A DNA stretch of 64,000 nucleotides. Source: Motilibacter deserti. GTDB lineage: Bacteria > Actinomycetota > Actinomycetes > Motilibacterales > Motilibacteraceae. The notes under the pieces are model-generated. The model saw nothing but the letters and a program-made list of their open reading frames with translations, was not told where the DNA came from and searched no databases. Below are positions 1 to 9,339 of the stretch, one piece after another (the first letter of the stretch is position 1; the number at the start of each line of letters is the position of its first letter). The translations under genes and the position numbers were made by a program. The DNA is taken from contig NZ_JAANNP010000001.1 in the NCBI RefSeq assembly GCF_011250635.1, positions 652,933 to 716,932 of the forward strand, given 5' to 3'.

Positions 1-22
1 CGCGCCCGACGGGACGCCTCCG

Positions 23-1039
23 ATGCGTGAACCTCGCTTCCCCGCTGCCAGCTTCGCCCTTCTGCTCGCGTTCGGGCTGCTGGCCGGCTGCGGCGGAGGC
101 TCGACCGGTGCGACCCCGCGCGAGGCAACGGAGTCGAGCGCCGCGGGCACGGTTCGGGGCGTCGACAGCCGGACGCTGCACCCGCTCGGCACCGTCCCCA
201 CCCCGGAGCTGCCGGTCACCGTCGACTCCGCCGACGGCCGGAAGGTCACGGTGGAGGACGCGAGCCGCATCATCCCGCTCACCGGCTCCATCGCCGAGAT
301 CGTCTTCTCCCTCGGCCTCGGCGACAACGTCGTGGGGCGCGACGTGGCCACGACGTTCCACGAGGCCGAAGGCCTTCCCGTGGTGACCCACGCCCATGAC
401 GTGTCCGCGGAGGGCGTGCTGGCGCTCCGGCCGACGGTGGTGCTGGCGGACACCGACACCGGGCCGAAGGAGTCGCTCGAGCAGCTGCGCAAGGCAGGCG
501 TGCCCATCGTCGTCCTCGACACGGCGACGAGCCTCGAGGACGTCCTCCCGCGCATCACGACGATCGCGAGCGCGCTGGGCGTCGCCAGGGCCGGGAAGCA
601 GCTGGCCGAGCGGACGACCGCCGAGATCCGCGCCGCCCAGGCTCAGGTCCCGTCCGGTGGCACCAAGCCCCGGGTCGCCTTCCTCTACCTGCGCGGCACG
701 GCCGGGGTCTACCTGCTCGGCGGCAAGGGCTCGGGAGCAGACTCCCTCATCGCAGCCGCGGGCGCGCAGGACGCCGGAACGGCCCTGGGGCTCGACGCCT
801 TCACGCCGATCACGACCGAGGCCCTCGTCGCGGCGCGGCCCGACGTCATCCTCGTGATGAGCAAGGGGCTGGAGTCGGTCGGCGGCGTCGACGGCATGGT
901 CAAGATCGCCGGCATCGCCCAGACCCCCGCCGGCCGCGACCGCCGCATCGTCTCGGTCGAGGACGGGGTTCTGCTCAACTTCGGCCCGCGCACGGCGCAG
1001 GTGCTCGCCGACCTGGTCGGCCGGCTGCACGGCTCGTGA
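23..1039 (+). CDS. hmuT: Haem ABC transporter substrate-binding lipoprotein (HmuT-like)
   Basis: This 338-residue protein is the extracytoplasmic receptor of a haem importer. It starts with a lipoprotein signal (hydrophobic residues 8-20, lipobox LAGC with the lipidated Cys at 23), then a low-complexity linker and a periplasmic-binding-protein fold. The stretch with GRDVATTFHEAEGLP followed by SAEGVLALRPTVVL is typical of the haem (rather than siderophore) branch of the family. Its stop overlaps the start of the permease gene, and the ATPase follows, giving a complete hmuTUV set. The ATG at 23 is the first possible start visible; the sequence upstream is cut. Ligand assignment as haem is from family resemblance; a B12 or siderophore ligand is less likely. 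Confidence 0.88.
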   Translation: MREPRFPAASFALLLAFGLLAGCGGGSTGATPREATESSAAGTVRGVDSRTLHPLGTVPTPELPVTVDSADGRKVTVEDASRIIPLTGSIAEIVFSLGLGDNVVGRDVATTFHEAEGLPVVTHAHDVSAEGVLALRPTVVLADTDTGPKESLEQLRKAGVPIVVLDTATSLEDVLPRITTIASALGVARAGKQLAERTTAEIRAAQAQVPSGGTKPRVAFLYLRGTAGVYLLGGKGSGADSLIAAAGAQDAGTALGLDAFTPITTEALVAARPDVILVMSKGLESVGGVDGMVKIAGIAQTPAGRDRRIVSVEDGVLLNFGPRTAQVLADLVGRLHGS

Positions 1040-2100
1040 TGCGGCCGCTCGCTCCCGCCACCGCACGCGGCCGCACGCGCGGGCCCGTGCTGCTCGCCGG
1101 CCTCGCGCTCGCCCTCGTCGCGGTGGTCCTGCTGGCCTGCGCGACCGGGGCGTACTCCGTTCCTCCCCTGCAGGTCCTCTCCTCGGTCCTGCACCGGGTG
1201 GGCGTCGACGTCGGGACGATGCCCGACCCGACCGGTGAAACTGTCTTGTGGGAAATCCGCTTCCCCCGTGTCGTCCTCGGTGCGCTGGTGGGGGCGTCGC
1301 TCGCGTGCGCCGGGGCCTTGATGCAGGGCGTCTTCGGCAACCCGCTCGCAGAGCCAGGGGTCATCGGCGTCTCGTCGGGCGCGGCGCTCGGCGCGGTCGC
1401 GGCCATCGCGCTGGGCGTCTCGGGGTTCGGCGGCTGGACGGTCACGGGAGCCGCGTTCCTCGGCGGGCTCGTGACGACGCTGGGGGTCTACGCGTTCTCC
1501 CGGTCCTCGGGCCGGGCCGAGGTCGTGACCCTGGTGCTGACCGGCATCGCCGTCAACGCCGTGACGGGCGCAGCCATCGGGCTGCTGACGTTCTTCGCCG
1601 ACGACGCGGAACTGCGCAGCATCACCTTCTGGAACCTCGGCAGCATCGGCTCGGCGACGTGGCCGGCGGTGTGGGCGGTCGCGCCGGTCGCGGCGCTGGG
1701 GCTCCTCGCCGCTCCGCGCTTCGCCCGGCGGCTCGACCTGCTCGCGCTCGGCGACCACCCGGCGCGCCACCTCGGGGTGGACGTCGAGCGGCTGCGCCTG
1801 GTGCTGATCGTCGTCGTGGCCCTGCTCACCTCCGCCGCGGTCGCCGTCGCGGGCATCATCAGCTTCGTCGGGCTCGTCGTGCCCCACGCCGTCCGGATGG
1901 TCGCCGGGCCGGGCCACCGGCTGCTGGTGCCCGCGAGCGCGCTCGCCGGCGCGGCCGTCCTCATCGCCGGGGACCTCGCCGCGCGGACGATCGCCGCGCC
2001 GGCCGAGGTGCCGCTCGGCTCGCTCACCGCCCTCGTCGGCGGCCCCTTCTTCTTCTGGCTCCTGCACCGCACGCGCGCGCGGCAGGGAGGCTGGGCGTGA
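1036..2100 (+). CDS. hmuU: Haem ABC transporter permease (FecCD family, HmuU-like)
   Basis: This 354-residue polytopic membrane protein belongs to the FecCD permease family, which normally has ten transmembrane segments. The family signature FGNPLAEPGVIGVSSGAALG lies near residue 100, and the C-terminal half carries the GLVVPHAVRMVAGPGHR loop that contacts the ATPase. Translation starts at GTG 1036, inside the stop of the binding-protein gene, so the two are translationally coupled. The next gene starts at GTG 2097, again overlapping the stop. It forms the membrane channel for the substrate delivered by the lipoprotein encoded just upstream. Confidence 0.9.
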   Translation: MMRPLAPATARGRTRGPVLLAGLALALVAVVLLACATGAYSVPPLQVLSSVLHRVGVDVGTMPDPTGETVLWEIRFPRVVLGALVGASLACAGALMQGVFGNPLAEPGVIGVSSGAALGAVAAIALGVSGFGGWTVTGAAFLGGLVTTLGVYAFSRSSGRAEVVTLVLTGIAVNAVTGAAIGLLTFFADDAELRSITFWNLGSIGSATWPAVWAVAPVAALGLLAAPRFARRLDLLALGDHPARHLGVDVERLRLVLIVVVALLTSAAVAVAGIISFVGLVVPHAVRMVAGPGHRLLVPASALAGAAVLIAGDLAARTIAAPAEVPLGSLTALVGGPFFFWLLHRTRARQGGWA

Positions 2101-2927
2101 GGGGGCTGCTCGGGCGGCTCTCGCCCCAGCCCGACGAGCCGCAGCGCCCGGCGGCCGGGCAGGTGGCAGCCGCAGCACGCGGGGTCGGCGTGCGCCTCGG
2201 CGCGCGCGCCGTCCTCGCGGACGTGACGCTGGACGTACGCAGCGGCGAGGTGCTCGCCCTCGTCGGCCCCAACGGCGCGGGCAAGTCCACGCTGCTGGGC
2301 GTGCTGTCCGGGGACCGGGAGCCCGACGTCGGGGACGTCGAGCTGCTCGGACGGCCCGTGGCCGACTGGTCGGTAGCGCAGCTGAGCCGCCGGCGCGCAG
2401 TCCTGCCGCAGCAGGTCGCCCTCGCGTTCCCCTTCACCGTCTCCGAGGTGGTCCGGATGGGCCGCCGGCCGTGGGCCGGCACGGACGCCGAGGACGACGA
2501 CGAGCGCGTGCTGGCCGAGGCGATGGCGCAGACCGACGTGGAGCAGCTGGCCGGGCGCGGCTTCCTGTCGTTGTCCGGCGGCGAGCGCGGGCGGGTGGCG
2601 CTTGCTCGCGTCCTCGCCCAGCAGACCCCGCTCCTGCTGCTGGACGAGCCCACGGCGGCGCTCGACCTGCACCACGTCGAGCTCGTGCTGCAGGTCGCCC
2701 GCGAGCGCGCGAGCCGGGGCGACGCGGTCGTCATCGTGCTCCACGACCTCGTGACCGCCGCAGCGCACGCCGACCGGGTGGCGGTGCTGGCCGACGGGCG
2801 GGTCGCCGCCTGCGGGCCACCGGCGCAGGTGTTCACGGCCGAGCTGCTCACCCGGGTCTACTCCCACCCCGTCGAGGTCCTCCCCCATCCCCGCACGGGC
2901 GCGCCGCTGGTGCTGCCGGTGCGCTGA
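2097..2927 (+). CDS. hmuV: Haem ABC transporter ATP-binding protein (HmuV-like)
   Basis: A 276-residue ABC ATPase that powers the haem importer. The Walker A motif GPNGAGKST is at residues 58-66, the signature is LSGGERGRVALAR, and Walker B is LLLLDEPTAALD, followed by the switch histidine in VLHDL. I chose the GTG at 2097 because it overlaps the permease stop (GTGA) and gives the normal family length. The open frame extends further upstream but only as antisense-like sequence inside the permease gene. This completes a three-gene hmuTUV operon on the plus strand. No DtxR or Fur box can be judged because the operon promoter lies outside the window. Confidence 0.9.
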   Translation: MRGLLGRLSPQPDEPQRPAAGQVAAAARGVGVRLGARAVLADVTLDVRSGEVLALVGPNGAGKSTLLGVLSGDREPDVGDVELLGRPVADWSVAQLSRRRAVLPQQVALAFPFTVSEVVRMGRRPWAGTDAEDDDERVLAEAMAQTDVEQLAGRGFLSLSGGERGRVALARVLAQQTPLLLLDEPTAALDLHHVELVLQVARERASRGDAVVIVLHDLVTAAAHADRVAVLADGRVAACGPPAQVFTAELLTRVYSHPVEVLPHPRTGAPLVLPVR

Positions 2928-2987
2928 GGCTGTCGGCGACGCCCATTCGTCTGTCATCGTTGGCGGGCCGCCGACGAAGGGACCGCC

Positions 2988-3506
2988 GTGGCCAGGGAAC
3001 TGCTCGCCCGCCGCACAGTGCTCGGCGCCCTCGTCCTCGGAGCGGTCGGGCAGCCCGGTGGCGCGCTGGCCGCCGGCCGGCCGACGCTGCCCGCCCGCGA
3101 GGTCCTCCGTGGCACCGACTGGGCGAACCGCACGTACTCCAGCAGCGACTTCGGCCCAGTACGCATGCAGCGCGGGCGGGCGGCGCTGGACGACGTCACC
3201 GACGTGCATCTGCGGCCGGTGCGCTACGGATCGGTGGCGGGCACGCCGTCCGCGCTGGTGCCCTACCTCGTGATCGACGTCCCGTCGTTGCAGGGCGCCG
3301 ACGACAAGCCCATCTACCTCGGCCTGCACCTGTTCCAGGCCGTCGGCGGCAAGGTGGTGCAGGTGGCGGCGGGCGAGGTGCACCCCGTGCCGCTGAAGGG
3401 GTGGCAGCTCGCCTTCCGCGGTGGCCGGGCCTATTGCCGCCCCGGGCCGGGCCGCCCGGTCCGCGAGCTCCTCGTGGCGAGGCGCCGCATCCGGCTGGCC
3501 CGGTGA
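2988..3506 (+). CDS. Secreted protein of unknown function
   Basis: This 172-residue protein starts at a GTG 60 bases after hmuV. The N-terminus contains RRTVLGALVLGAVG and then GGALAA, which looks like an export signal, possibly Tat because of the paired arginines. The mature part has no motif I recognise; it holds a single Cys (near residue 148) and a strongly basic C-terminus (RRRIRLAR). It lies on the same strand as hmuTUV and may be co-transcribed with it, which would make a role in haem handling possible, but nothing in the protein itself shows this. Function unknown. Confidence 0.6.
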   Translation: MARELLARRTVLGALVLGAVGQPGGALAAGRPTLPAREVLRGTDWANRTYSSSDFGPVRMQRGRAALDDVTDVHLRPVRYGSVAGTPSALVPYLVIDVPSLQGADDKPIYLGLHLFQAVGGKVVQVAAGEVHPVPLKGWQLAFRGGRAYCRPGPGRPVRELLVARRRIRLAR

Positions 3507-3699
3507 CTCCCGCGTAGGCACGGTCGACGCGGTGCGTCCCTCACCCGCGCGACGGCGATGAAGGCCGGGCTTCGTGCCCTCTCGTCAATCCACGAATCCC
3601 AGATCACGAACCACACCGCGCTGGTGAGCGGGCTGTCACTGCCGCCGTGGAAGGGCTGCGGCGACGTGACACGCGACCGCCAGTGGGCAGGATGCGCAC

Positions 3700-4626
3700 A
3701 TGCCGTCGAACCTGCAGGAGGAAGCCCGCCGCCTCGGGAGCTCCCTGGAGGGCTCTCCGCAGATGGTGCCCACGGCAGTGCCGAGGCTCGCGCAGATCCT
3801 CCAGCTGGCCGCGGCGGACGAGATGGTCGTCGAGGAGGCGGTCGACGCGTTGGGCAAGGCGTGGGACGCCTCGGCCGCGCAGGCGCTGCTCGACGCCGTA
3901 CGCCTCGACCACCCGAGCGCGGCGGTGCGGCTGGCGCTGGCCCGGGCGCTCCCCGGCGGCGTCGTGACCGCCGGGCCGCTGCGCGACCGCGTCGTCGCCG
4001 CGCTCACGCAGCTCAGCACCGACGAGCACGCCCGGGTACGCGACTGGGCCGCCTTCGGGCTCGGCCAGGTCGAGGCCGACTCCCCGGCGGCCCGCGACGC
4101 GCTCGCCGCCCGGCTGCACGACCCGGACCCGCAGGCACGCTGCGAGGCCCTGCTCGCCCTGGCCCGGACCGGGGACCACCGGGCCGTCGACGCCCTGCTC
4201 CAGCGCCTCGACGGCGCCGACGACGACCTTTGGCGCCAGGAGCTCGAGGCCGCCGCGGTCCTGGCCGACCCGGCGCTGCACGAGGCGCTGGAGCGGCTGG
4301 GACAGGAGTGGGCGGGCGACCAGGACGAGTTCACGGACGTGCTCGCCCTGGCCCGCGCCCGGTGCCGCCCCGACGCGGCGGGGCAGGCCGCCGCCGCCGA
4401 GGCCCGCACGCTGCGCGCGGTCCGCGCCGCCCTTCCGGCCGGCGTCACGGCCCAGCTGCGGCACGCCTACCCGCGCACGGTCGTCGCCATCGCGCACGCG
4501 AGCCTCGGCGAGATCGAGCTCGCGCTCTGGGGAGAGCTGGAGAACCCGTGGGCCTACGACGCCACAGCCGTCCTCAACGCCGTGGCAGGCACGTTCGGCG
4601 GGCTGCCGGCCGACCGCCGCCGCTGA
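3700..4626 (+). CDS. HEAT-repeat protein
   Basis: A 308-residue soluble protein without signal peptide, built largely of helical HEAT/PBS-lyase-type repeats. Units of about 30 residues with the pattern VRxxAAxALG/ARxxALLALARxG recur between residues 40 and 210, for example around VRDWAAFGLGQVE and ARCEALLALARTGD. Such repeats form protein-binding solenoids; no catalytic residues are evident. It ends 8 bases before the stop of the convergent SDR gene. The preceding 193 bases (3507-3699) contain nothing I can assign. The partner and role are unknown. Confidence 0.75.
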   Translation: MPSNLQEEARRLGSSLEGSPQMVPTAVPRLAQILQLAAADEMVVEEAVDALGKAWDASAAQALLDAVRLDHPSAAVRLALARALPGGVVTAGPLRDRVVAALTQLSTDEHARVRDWAAFGLGQVEADSPAARDALAARLHDPDPQARCEALLALARTGDHRAVDALLQRLDGADDDLWRQELEAAAVLADPALHEALERLGQEWAGDQDEFTDVLALARARCRPDAAGQAAAAEARTLRAVRAALPAGVTAQLRHAYPRTVVAIAHASLGEIELALWGELENPWAYDATAVLNAVAGTFGGLPADRRR

Positions 4627-4633
4627 CCGGCCC

Positions 4634-5338
4634 TCAGCCCGCCAGCCGGCCGTAGAACGCCGCGGGGTCCCCGGCGAGGCTGGCCTTGACGCCGCGGCTC
4701 CAGTCGTCGACGAGGACCTCCCATTGCCCGGCCTGCACGCCGTCGAGCACGGCGCGAGCGACGTCGGCCGGGTCGATCTTGTCCAGGTCGTAGCCCCGCA
4801 TCATGTCGGTGTCGGCGGCGCCGAGGTGCACGCCGGTGACGAGCGTCCCCTGCCCTGCGAGCTCGAGCCGGACCCCGTTGGTCAGGCTCCAGGCCGCCGC
4901 CTTGGCCGCCGCGTACGCGGTGGCGCCGTCGGCGGAGAACCACGACAGCGCCGACAGCACGTTGACCACCGCGCCGCCGCCGTTGGCCGCGAGGACGGGC
5001 GCGAACGCGCGCACCATCGACAGCGGGCCGAAGAAGTTGGTCTCGAGCTCGAGCCGGACCCGGTCCAGGTCGCCGGTGACGAGGTTCGTGCCGGTCGAGA
5101 TGCCGGCGTTGTTGACCAGCAGGTCCACGTCGGGCGCGGCCGCGGCCGCAGCGGCCACGGAGGCAGGGTCCGTGACGTCGAGTGCGAGCACCTCGACCCC
5201 GGGGACGTCGACCGCGCGCGGGTCGCGCGCCGTCGCGTACACCTTTGCCGCGCCGCGCTCGAGCAGCTCGAGCACGAAGTGCCGGCCGATGCCGCGGTTC
5301 GCGCCGGTGACGAGTGCCGTGGCTCCGGAGATGTCCAT
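4634..5338 (-). CDS. Short-chain dehydrogenase/reductase
   Basis: A 234-residue classical SDR oxidoreductase. The NAD(P)-binding motif TGANRGIGRH is at residues 11-20, the NNAG motif follows near residue 88, and the catalytic Ser and YxxxK (YAAAK) are near residues 129-147. The substrate cannot be read from sequence. It is divergently arranged with a MerR-type regulator, and a perfect 18-base dyad (5401-5418) sits in the shared promoter region, so it is probably the regulator's target. MerR-SDR pairs of this type are common in actinobacteria and often respond to electrophilic or redox stress, but the inducer here is not known. Confidence 0.88.
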   Translation of the reverse strand: MDISGATALVTGANRGIGRHFVLELLERGAAKVYATARDPRAVDVPGVEVLALDVTDPASVAAAAAAAPDVDLLVNNAGISTGTNLVTGDLDRVRLELETNFFGPLSMVRAFAPVLAANGGGAVVNVLSALSWFSADGATAYAAAKAAAWSLTNGVRLELAGQGTLVTGVHLGAADTDMMRGYDLDKIDPADVARAVLDGVQAGQWEVLVDDWSRGVKASLAGDPAAFYGRLAG

Positions 5339-5400
5339 GAGTTCGCCGTCCTTGTCGTACGCCGGGCCTGGCGCCCGGGCGATGCGCGGCTACGCTAAGA

Positions 5401-5418
5401 CTTGACGTTGGCGTCAAG
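5401..5418. promoter_or_regulatory. Putative MerR-family operator between SDR and merR genes
   Basis: The sequence CTTGACGTTGGCGTCAAG is a perfect inverted repeat with 7-base arms and a 4-base centre. It lies in the 137-base divergent intergenic region. TTGACG within each arm can serve as a -35 element on either strand, which matches the MerR mode of binding between -35 and -10. The binding protein is inferred from position only. Confidence 0.6.
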
Positions 5419-5475
5419 GGCAAGTCCGCGGACGCATCGAACGGGTGACGTGACGAGCGAGCGGGAGGGCGGGCA

Positions 5476-5841
5476 ATGCGGATCGGCGAGGTCGCCACGG
5501 CTGCGGGCGTGAGCACGCGGGCGCTGCGCTACTACGAGGAGCAGGGGCTGCTGACCTCCGTCCGCAGTGCGAGCGGGCAGCGCCACTACGGCGAGGACGC
5601 GGTCGAGCGGGTGCGCTGGGTCCAGGCGCTCTATGCCGCGGGCCTGAGCAGCAGGGCGATCCTCGGGCTGCTGCCGTGCGTGCACACCGGGGTCGCGACC
5701 CCGGAGATGATCGAGCAGCTCATCGCCGAGCGCGAGCGCATCGACGCGCAGGTCCGCGAGCTGACCGCGACCCGCGACCGGCTCGACGCCGTCATCGCCG
5801 CCGCGCGCGGCCGGAGCCGCGAGTGCTCCTACGCCTCCTGA
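5476..5841 (+). CDS. MerR-family transcriptional regulator
   Basis: A 121-residue one-component regulator. The N-terminal winged helix starts MRIGEVATAAGVSTRALRYY, the standard MerR DNA-recognition helix, and is followed by the YYEEQGLL and RHYGEDAVERVRWV segments and a C-terminal dimerisation coiled coil (residues 78-115). A short tail ending RECSYAS carries one Cys but no clear metal-binding set, so it is more like the soxR/redox or small-molecule branch than a mercury sensor. A strong ribosome-binding site (GGGAGG) precedes the ATG. It probably controls itself and the divergent SDR through the dyad at 5401-5418. Confidence 0.88.
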   Translation: MRIGEVATAAGVSTRALRYYEEQGLLTSVRSASGQRHYGEDAVERVRWVQALYAAGLSSRAILGLLPCVHTGVATPEMIEQLIAERERIDAQVRELTATRDRLDAVIAAARGRSRECSYAS

Positions 5842-5877
5842 CGGGCCGGGCCTGCCGTCCGGAACGGTGCCGGCGGG

Positions 5878-7575
5878 TCAGCCCTCGCGGGTGAGCCGCT
5901 CGCGCACCTGCCGGCGCAGCACCTTGCCCACCTGGCTGCGCGGCAGGTCCGCCACGGCCACGATCCGGCGCGGCGTCTTGTAGCCCGCCAGCCGCTCCCG
6001 GCACCAGGAGCGCAGCGCGTCGAGGTCGAGCTCGTGGCCCTCGGCCGGCTGCACGGCGGCAGCGACGAGCTCATTGCCGGACGCGTCGCGCAGGCCGACC
6101 ACGGCCGCGTCGTGCACCCCCTCGTGCCGGCGCAGCACGTCCTCGACCTCCGACGGGTAGACGTTGAACCCGCCCGTGATGATGAGCTCCTTGATCCGGT
6201 CGACGATGCGCACGAAGCCGTCTTCGTCCATCACGGCGATGTCACCGGTGCGGATCCAGCCTCCGGGCAGCAGGGCCTGCGCGGTCTCCGCCGGCCGCTG
6301 CCAGTAGCCGGCGAACACCTGCGGCCCCTGCACCAGCAGCTCCCCCGCCTCGCCGCGCGGGCGCTCGACCGACGGGTCCTCGGGGTCGACGATCCGCACC
6401 CGGGTCGACGGGAAGGGCACGCCCACCGTGCCCGGGCGGCGCTGCGCCGAGATGGGGTTGCCGATCGTGATGGGCGACGTCTCGGTCATCCCGTAGCCCT
6501 CGACGAGCAGGCCGCCGGTCAGCTTCTCCCAGCGCTCGACGGTCGCTGGTGGCAGCGACATCGCCCCCGAGATGGCGAACCGGATCGAGGAGAGGTCCGC
6601 GCCGCGTTCCTCCACCGCGTCCGCGAGCCGGTCGTAGATCCCGGGAACCCCGGGCAGGAACGTCGGCGGACGGCGCTTGGCGGCGGCGAGGAACGTGTCG
6701 ACGTCGAACCGCGGCAGCAGCACCACGCACGCGGCCAGCCGGACGGCGGCGGTCAGGCAGAGGGTGAGCCCGTACGCGTGGAAGATCGGCAGCACGCCGA
6801 AGAACGTCTCCTGCCCGACCCGCAGGCCCGGGACCCACGCGGCCGACTGCTCGGCGTTCGCAGCGAGGTTGCGATGGGTCAGGACCGCGCCTCTGGGCGT
6901 GCCCGTCGTGCCGCCCGTGTACTGCAGCAACGCGGGGTCGTCGGCGGCCGGCAGCGGCGTCGCGGGGTCGAGCTCGGCGGCCGCGGCGACCAGCCGCTCC
7001 CAGCTGCGCGACCCGGCGGGGACGGGGGCGCGCAGCTGCTCCCTCGTGCGCCGGGCCTTTGCGACCGGGAGCCGCAGCGCGAGCCGCTTGCCCAGCGGCA
7101 GGGCGGCCGACAGGTCGACGGTGAGCACCGTCTCGACCGCGGTCCGGGCGCGCACCGAGTCCACGGCCGCCGCCGTCTTCTCCCAGACCACCGCGACCCG
7201 GGCACCGGAGTCGGCGAGCTGGGCCGCGAGCTCGTCAGCGGTGTAGAGCGGGTTGTGCTCCACGACGACCCCGCCGAGCCGGAGCACCGCGTAGAACGCG
7301 ACGACGTGCTGCGGGCAGTTCGGCAGCACGATCGCGACCCGGTCGCCGGGGCGTACGCCGAGCCGGCGCAGCGCCTCGGCGGCCCGCGCGACCTGCCGGG
7401 CGAGCTGCGCGTACGTCGTCGTGGACCCCATGAAGTCCAGCGCCGTCGAGGGCCCGTGCTCGGCGACGGCCCGGTCGAGCAGCGCCGTGAGCGGCCGGTC
7501 GGGGACGTCGACGTCGGCCGGCACGCCGGGGGCGTACGAAGCGAGCCACGGGCGGTCGATCAAGGGGTCGGCCAT
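5878..7575 (-). CDS. Long-chain fatty acid-CoA ligase (AMP-forming)
   Basis: A 565-residue adenylate-forming enzyme that activates a carboxylic acid, probably a fatty acid, to its CoA thioester. Diagnostic motifs are the P-loop-like YTGGTTGTPRGAVLTH, the adenine-binding GYGMTETSP, the hinge/core motif RTGDIAVMDEDGFVRIVDR with KELIITGGFNVYPSEVE, and the C-terminal catalytic Lys in RSQVGKVLRR. I placed the start at ATG 7575 (MADPLIDRPW); the frame extends 49 codons further but that stretch lacks homology-like features. Length fits FadD-type ligases. It is convergent with the merR gene and divergent from the next SDR gene. Confidence 0.88.
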   Translation of the reverse strand: MADPLIDRPWLASYAPGVPADVDVPDRPLTALLDRAVAEHGPSTALDFMGSTTTYAQLARQVARAAEALRRLGVRPGDRVAIVLPNCPQHVVAFYAVLRLGGVVVEHNPLYTADELAAQLADSGARVAVVWEKTAAAVDSVRARTAVETVLTVDLSAALPLGKRLALRLPVAKARRTREQLRAPVPAGSRSWERLVAAAAELDPATPLPAADDPALLQYTGGTTGTPRGAVLTHRNLAANAEQSAAWVPGLRVGQETFFGVLPIFHAYGLTLCLTAAVRLAACVVLLPRFDVDTFLAAAKRRPPTFLPGVPGIYDRLADAVEERGADLSSIRFAISGAMSLPPATVERWEKLTGGLLVEGYGMTETSPITIGNPISAQRRPGTVGVPFPSTRVRIVDPEDPSVERPRGEAGELLVQGPQVFAGYWQRPAETAQALLPGGWIRTGDIAVMDEDGFVRIVDRIKELIITGGFNVYPSEVEDVLRRHEGVHDAAVVGLRDASGNELVAAAVQPAEGHELDLDALRSWCRERLAGYKTPRRIVAVADLPRSQVGKVLRRQVRERLTREG

Positions 7576-7751
7576 CGGCCCAGTGTCGTACAACGCCCTG
7601 TGGACGGCCTGCGCGAGGCTCCCGGTCGGGCGCCCTGCCCGGCCCCCGTCCGGTCTCTGCCAACCCGGGGCGAGCTCGGCCGCATCGAGACGTCCGTGCG
7701 GGTCGGGCGTCCGGAGATGCACGGCGCGGGCGCAGCGGCGACGATCGTGGG

Positions 7752-9287
7752 GTGAGCGAGAAGCTGTGCCTGGTCACCGGGGCGACCGGCTACATCGGCG
7801 GCCGCCTGGTGCCCGAGCTGCTGGCGGCGGGCCACCGGGTCCGCGTCCTGGCCCGGCGGCCGGAGAAGCTGCGCGACCACCCCTGGGGCGGGGACGTCGA
7901 GGTGGTCGTCGGCGACGTGTCCGTGGAGGACGACGTGCGCCGGGCCCTCGACGGGGTCGACGTCGCGTACTACCTGATCCACAGCCTCGCGGCCGGCCCG
8001 CGCTTCGAGGCGACCGACCGCGCCATCGCCCGCTGCTTCGCGAAGGCGGCGCGGGAGCTGCGCGTGGGCCGGATCGTCTACCTCGGCGGGCTGCTGCCCG
8101 AGCACGAGGAGCTGTCGCCGCACCTGCGCTCGCGCGCCGAGGTCGGCCTCATCCTGCTCGCGTCGGGCGTCCCCACCGCGGTCCTGCAGGCCGCGGTCAT
8201 CCTCGGCTCGGGGTCGGCGTCGTTCGAGATGCTGCGCCACCTCACCGAGCGCCTCCCCGTGATGGTGACGCCCAAGTGGCTGGACAGCCGCATCCAGCCG
8301 ATCGCCGTGCGTGACGTCCTGCGCTACCTCGTCGGCGCCGCGGGCCTGCCGGCCGACGTGAACCGGGCCTTCGACATCGGCGGGCCGGACGTGCTGACGT
8401 ACGAGCAGATGATGAGGAGGTACGCCCGGGTCGCCGGCCTGCCGCGCCGGCGCATCCTCAAGACCCCCGTGCTCAGCCCGTCGCTGTCCAGCCACTGGGT
8501 CGGCGTGGTGACGCCGGTGCCGCGCAGCATCGCGCGGCCTCTCGTCGAGTCGCTGCGCAACACCGTGGTCTGCCGGGAGCACGACATCGCCGAGTACGTC
8601 CCCGACCCCCCGGGCGGGCTCGTCGGCTTCGACCGGGCGGTCGAGCTCGCCCTGACCCGGATCCGCGAGCTGCAGGTGCCCACCGCGTGGACCACGGCGT
8701 CGACGCCCGGTGCCCCGAGCGACCCGCTGCCGACCGACCCGGACTGGGCCGGCGGCGACCTCTACGTCGACGAGCGCGAGCGCTTCGTCGCGGCCTCCCC
8801 CCAGGCGCTGTGGCGGGTGATCGAGGGCATCGGCGGCGAGCGCGGGTGGTACTCCTTCCCGCTGGCCTGGCGGGCGCGCGGCGTGCTCGACCGGCTCAGC
8901 GGGGGCCCGGGCCTGCGGCGCGGCCGGCGCGACCCCGACGACCTGCACGTCGGCGAGGCGCTGGACTTCTGGCGGGTGGAGGAGGTCGAGGAGGGCGTCC
9001 TGCTCCGGCTGCGCGCCGAGATGCGGCTGCCCGGACTGGCCTGGCTCGAGCTCGAGGTCAAGCGCTCGCGCGAGGGGCGGACGGTGTTCCGGCAGAAGGC
9101 GACCTTCCACCCGCACGGCCTGGCCGGCCGGGCGTACTGGTGGAGCGTCTGGCCCTTCCACGGCGTCGTCTTCGGTGAGATGCAGCGCAACGTCGCCCGC
9201 GCCGCGGAGGAGCTCGAGCGCCGCCACCCCGACCCCGGCCACGCCTCCGCGCAGGACCTGCGCGCGGTCAGCAACCCGCTGCGCTGA
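7752..9287 (+). CDS. NAD(P)-binding SDR protein with C-terminal DUF2867-like domain
   Basis: A 511-residue two-domain protein. Residues 1-300 form an atypical/extended SDR (NmrA-like) domain with the nucleotide-binding motif [11 protein letters not shown] at the N-terminus and the YYLIHS segment in place of the usual YxxxK. Residues 330-490 resemble the DUF2867 domain, a START-like fold, with [20 protein letters not shown] and [15 protein letters not shown]-like signatures. The start is a GTG at 7752. The combination is widespread in actinobacteria, but neither substrate nor pathway is known. The gene runs toward the palindrome array at 9340-9498. Confidence 0.8.
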   Translation: MSEKLCLVTGATGYIGGRLVPELLAAGHRVRVLARRPEKLRDHPWGGDVEVVVGDVSVEDDVRRALDGVDVAYYLIHSLAAGPRFEATDRAIARCFAKAARELRVGRIVYLGGLLPEHEELSPHLRSRAEVGLILLASGVPTAVLQAAVILGSGSASFEMLRHLTERLPVMVTPKWLDSRIQPIAVRDVLRYLVGAAGLPADVNRAFDIGGPDVLTYEQMMRRYARVAGLPRRRILKTPVLSPSLSSHWVGVVTPVPRSIARPLVESLRNTVVCREHDIAEYVPDPPGGLVGFDRAVELALTRIRELQVPTAWTTASTPGAPSDPLPTDPDWAGGDLYVDERERFVAASPQALWRVIEGIGGERGWYSFPLAWRARGVLDRLSGGPGLRRGRRDPDDLHVGEALDFWRVEEVEEGVLLRLRAEMRLPGLAWLELEVKRSREGRTVFRQKATFHPHGLAGRAYWWSVWPFHGVVFGEMQRNVARAAEELERRHPDPGHASAQDLRAVSNPLR

Positions 9288-9339
9288 CCGACCTCGCCTC
9301 GCAGCCGGTCGCCGTGGCGGCCAGGGCCCGCGGTCTCGG

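Noticed and set aside
3507-3699. Possible small RNA or gene between the secreted protein and HEAT-repeat genes
   Set aside because: Nothing beyond short, weak hairpins and no start with a ribosome-binding site and coding bias could be found.
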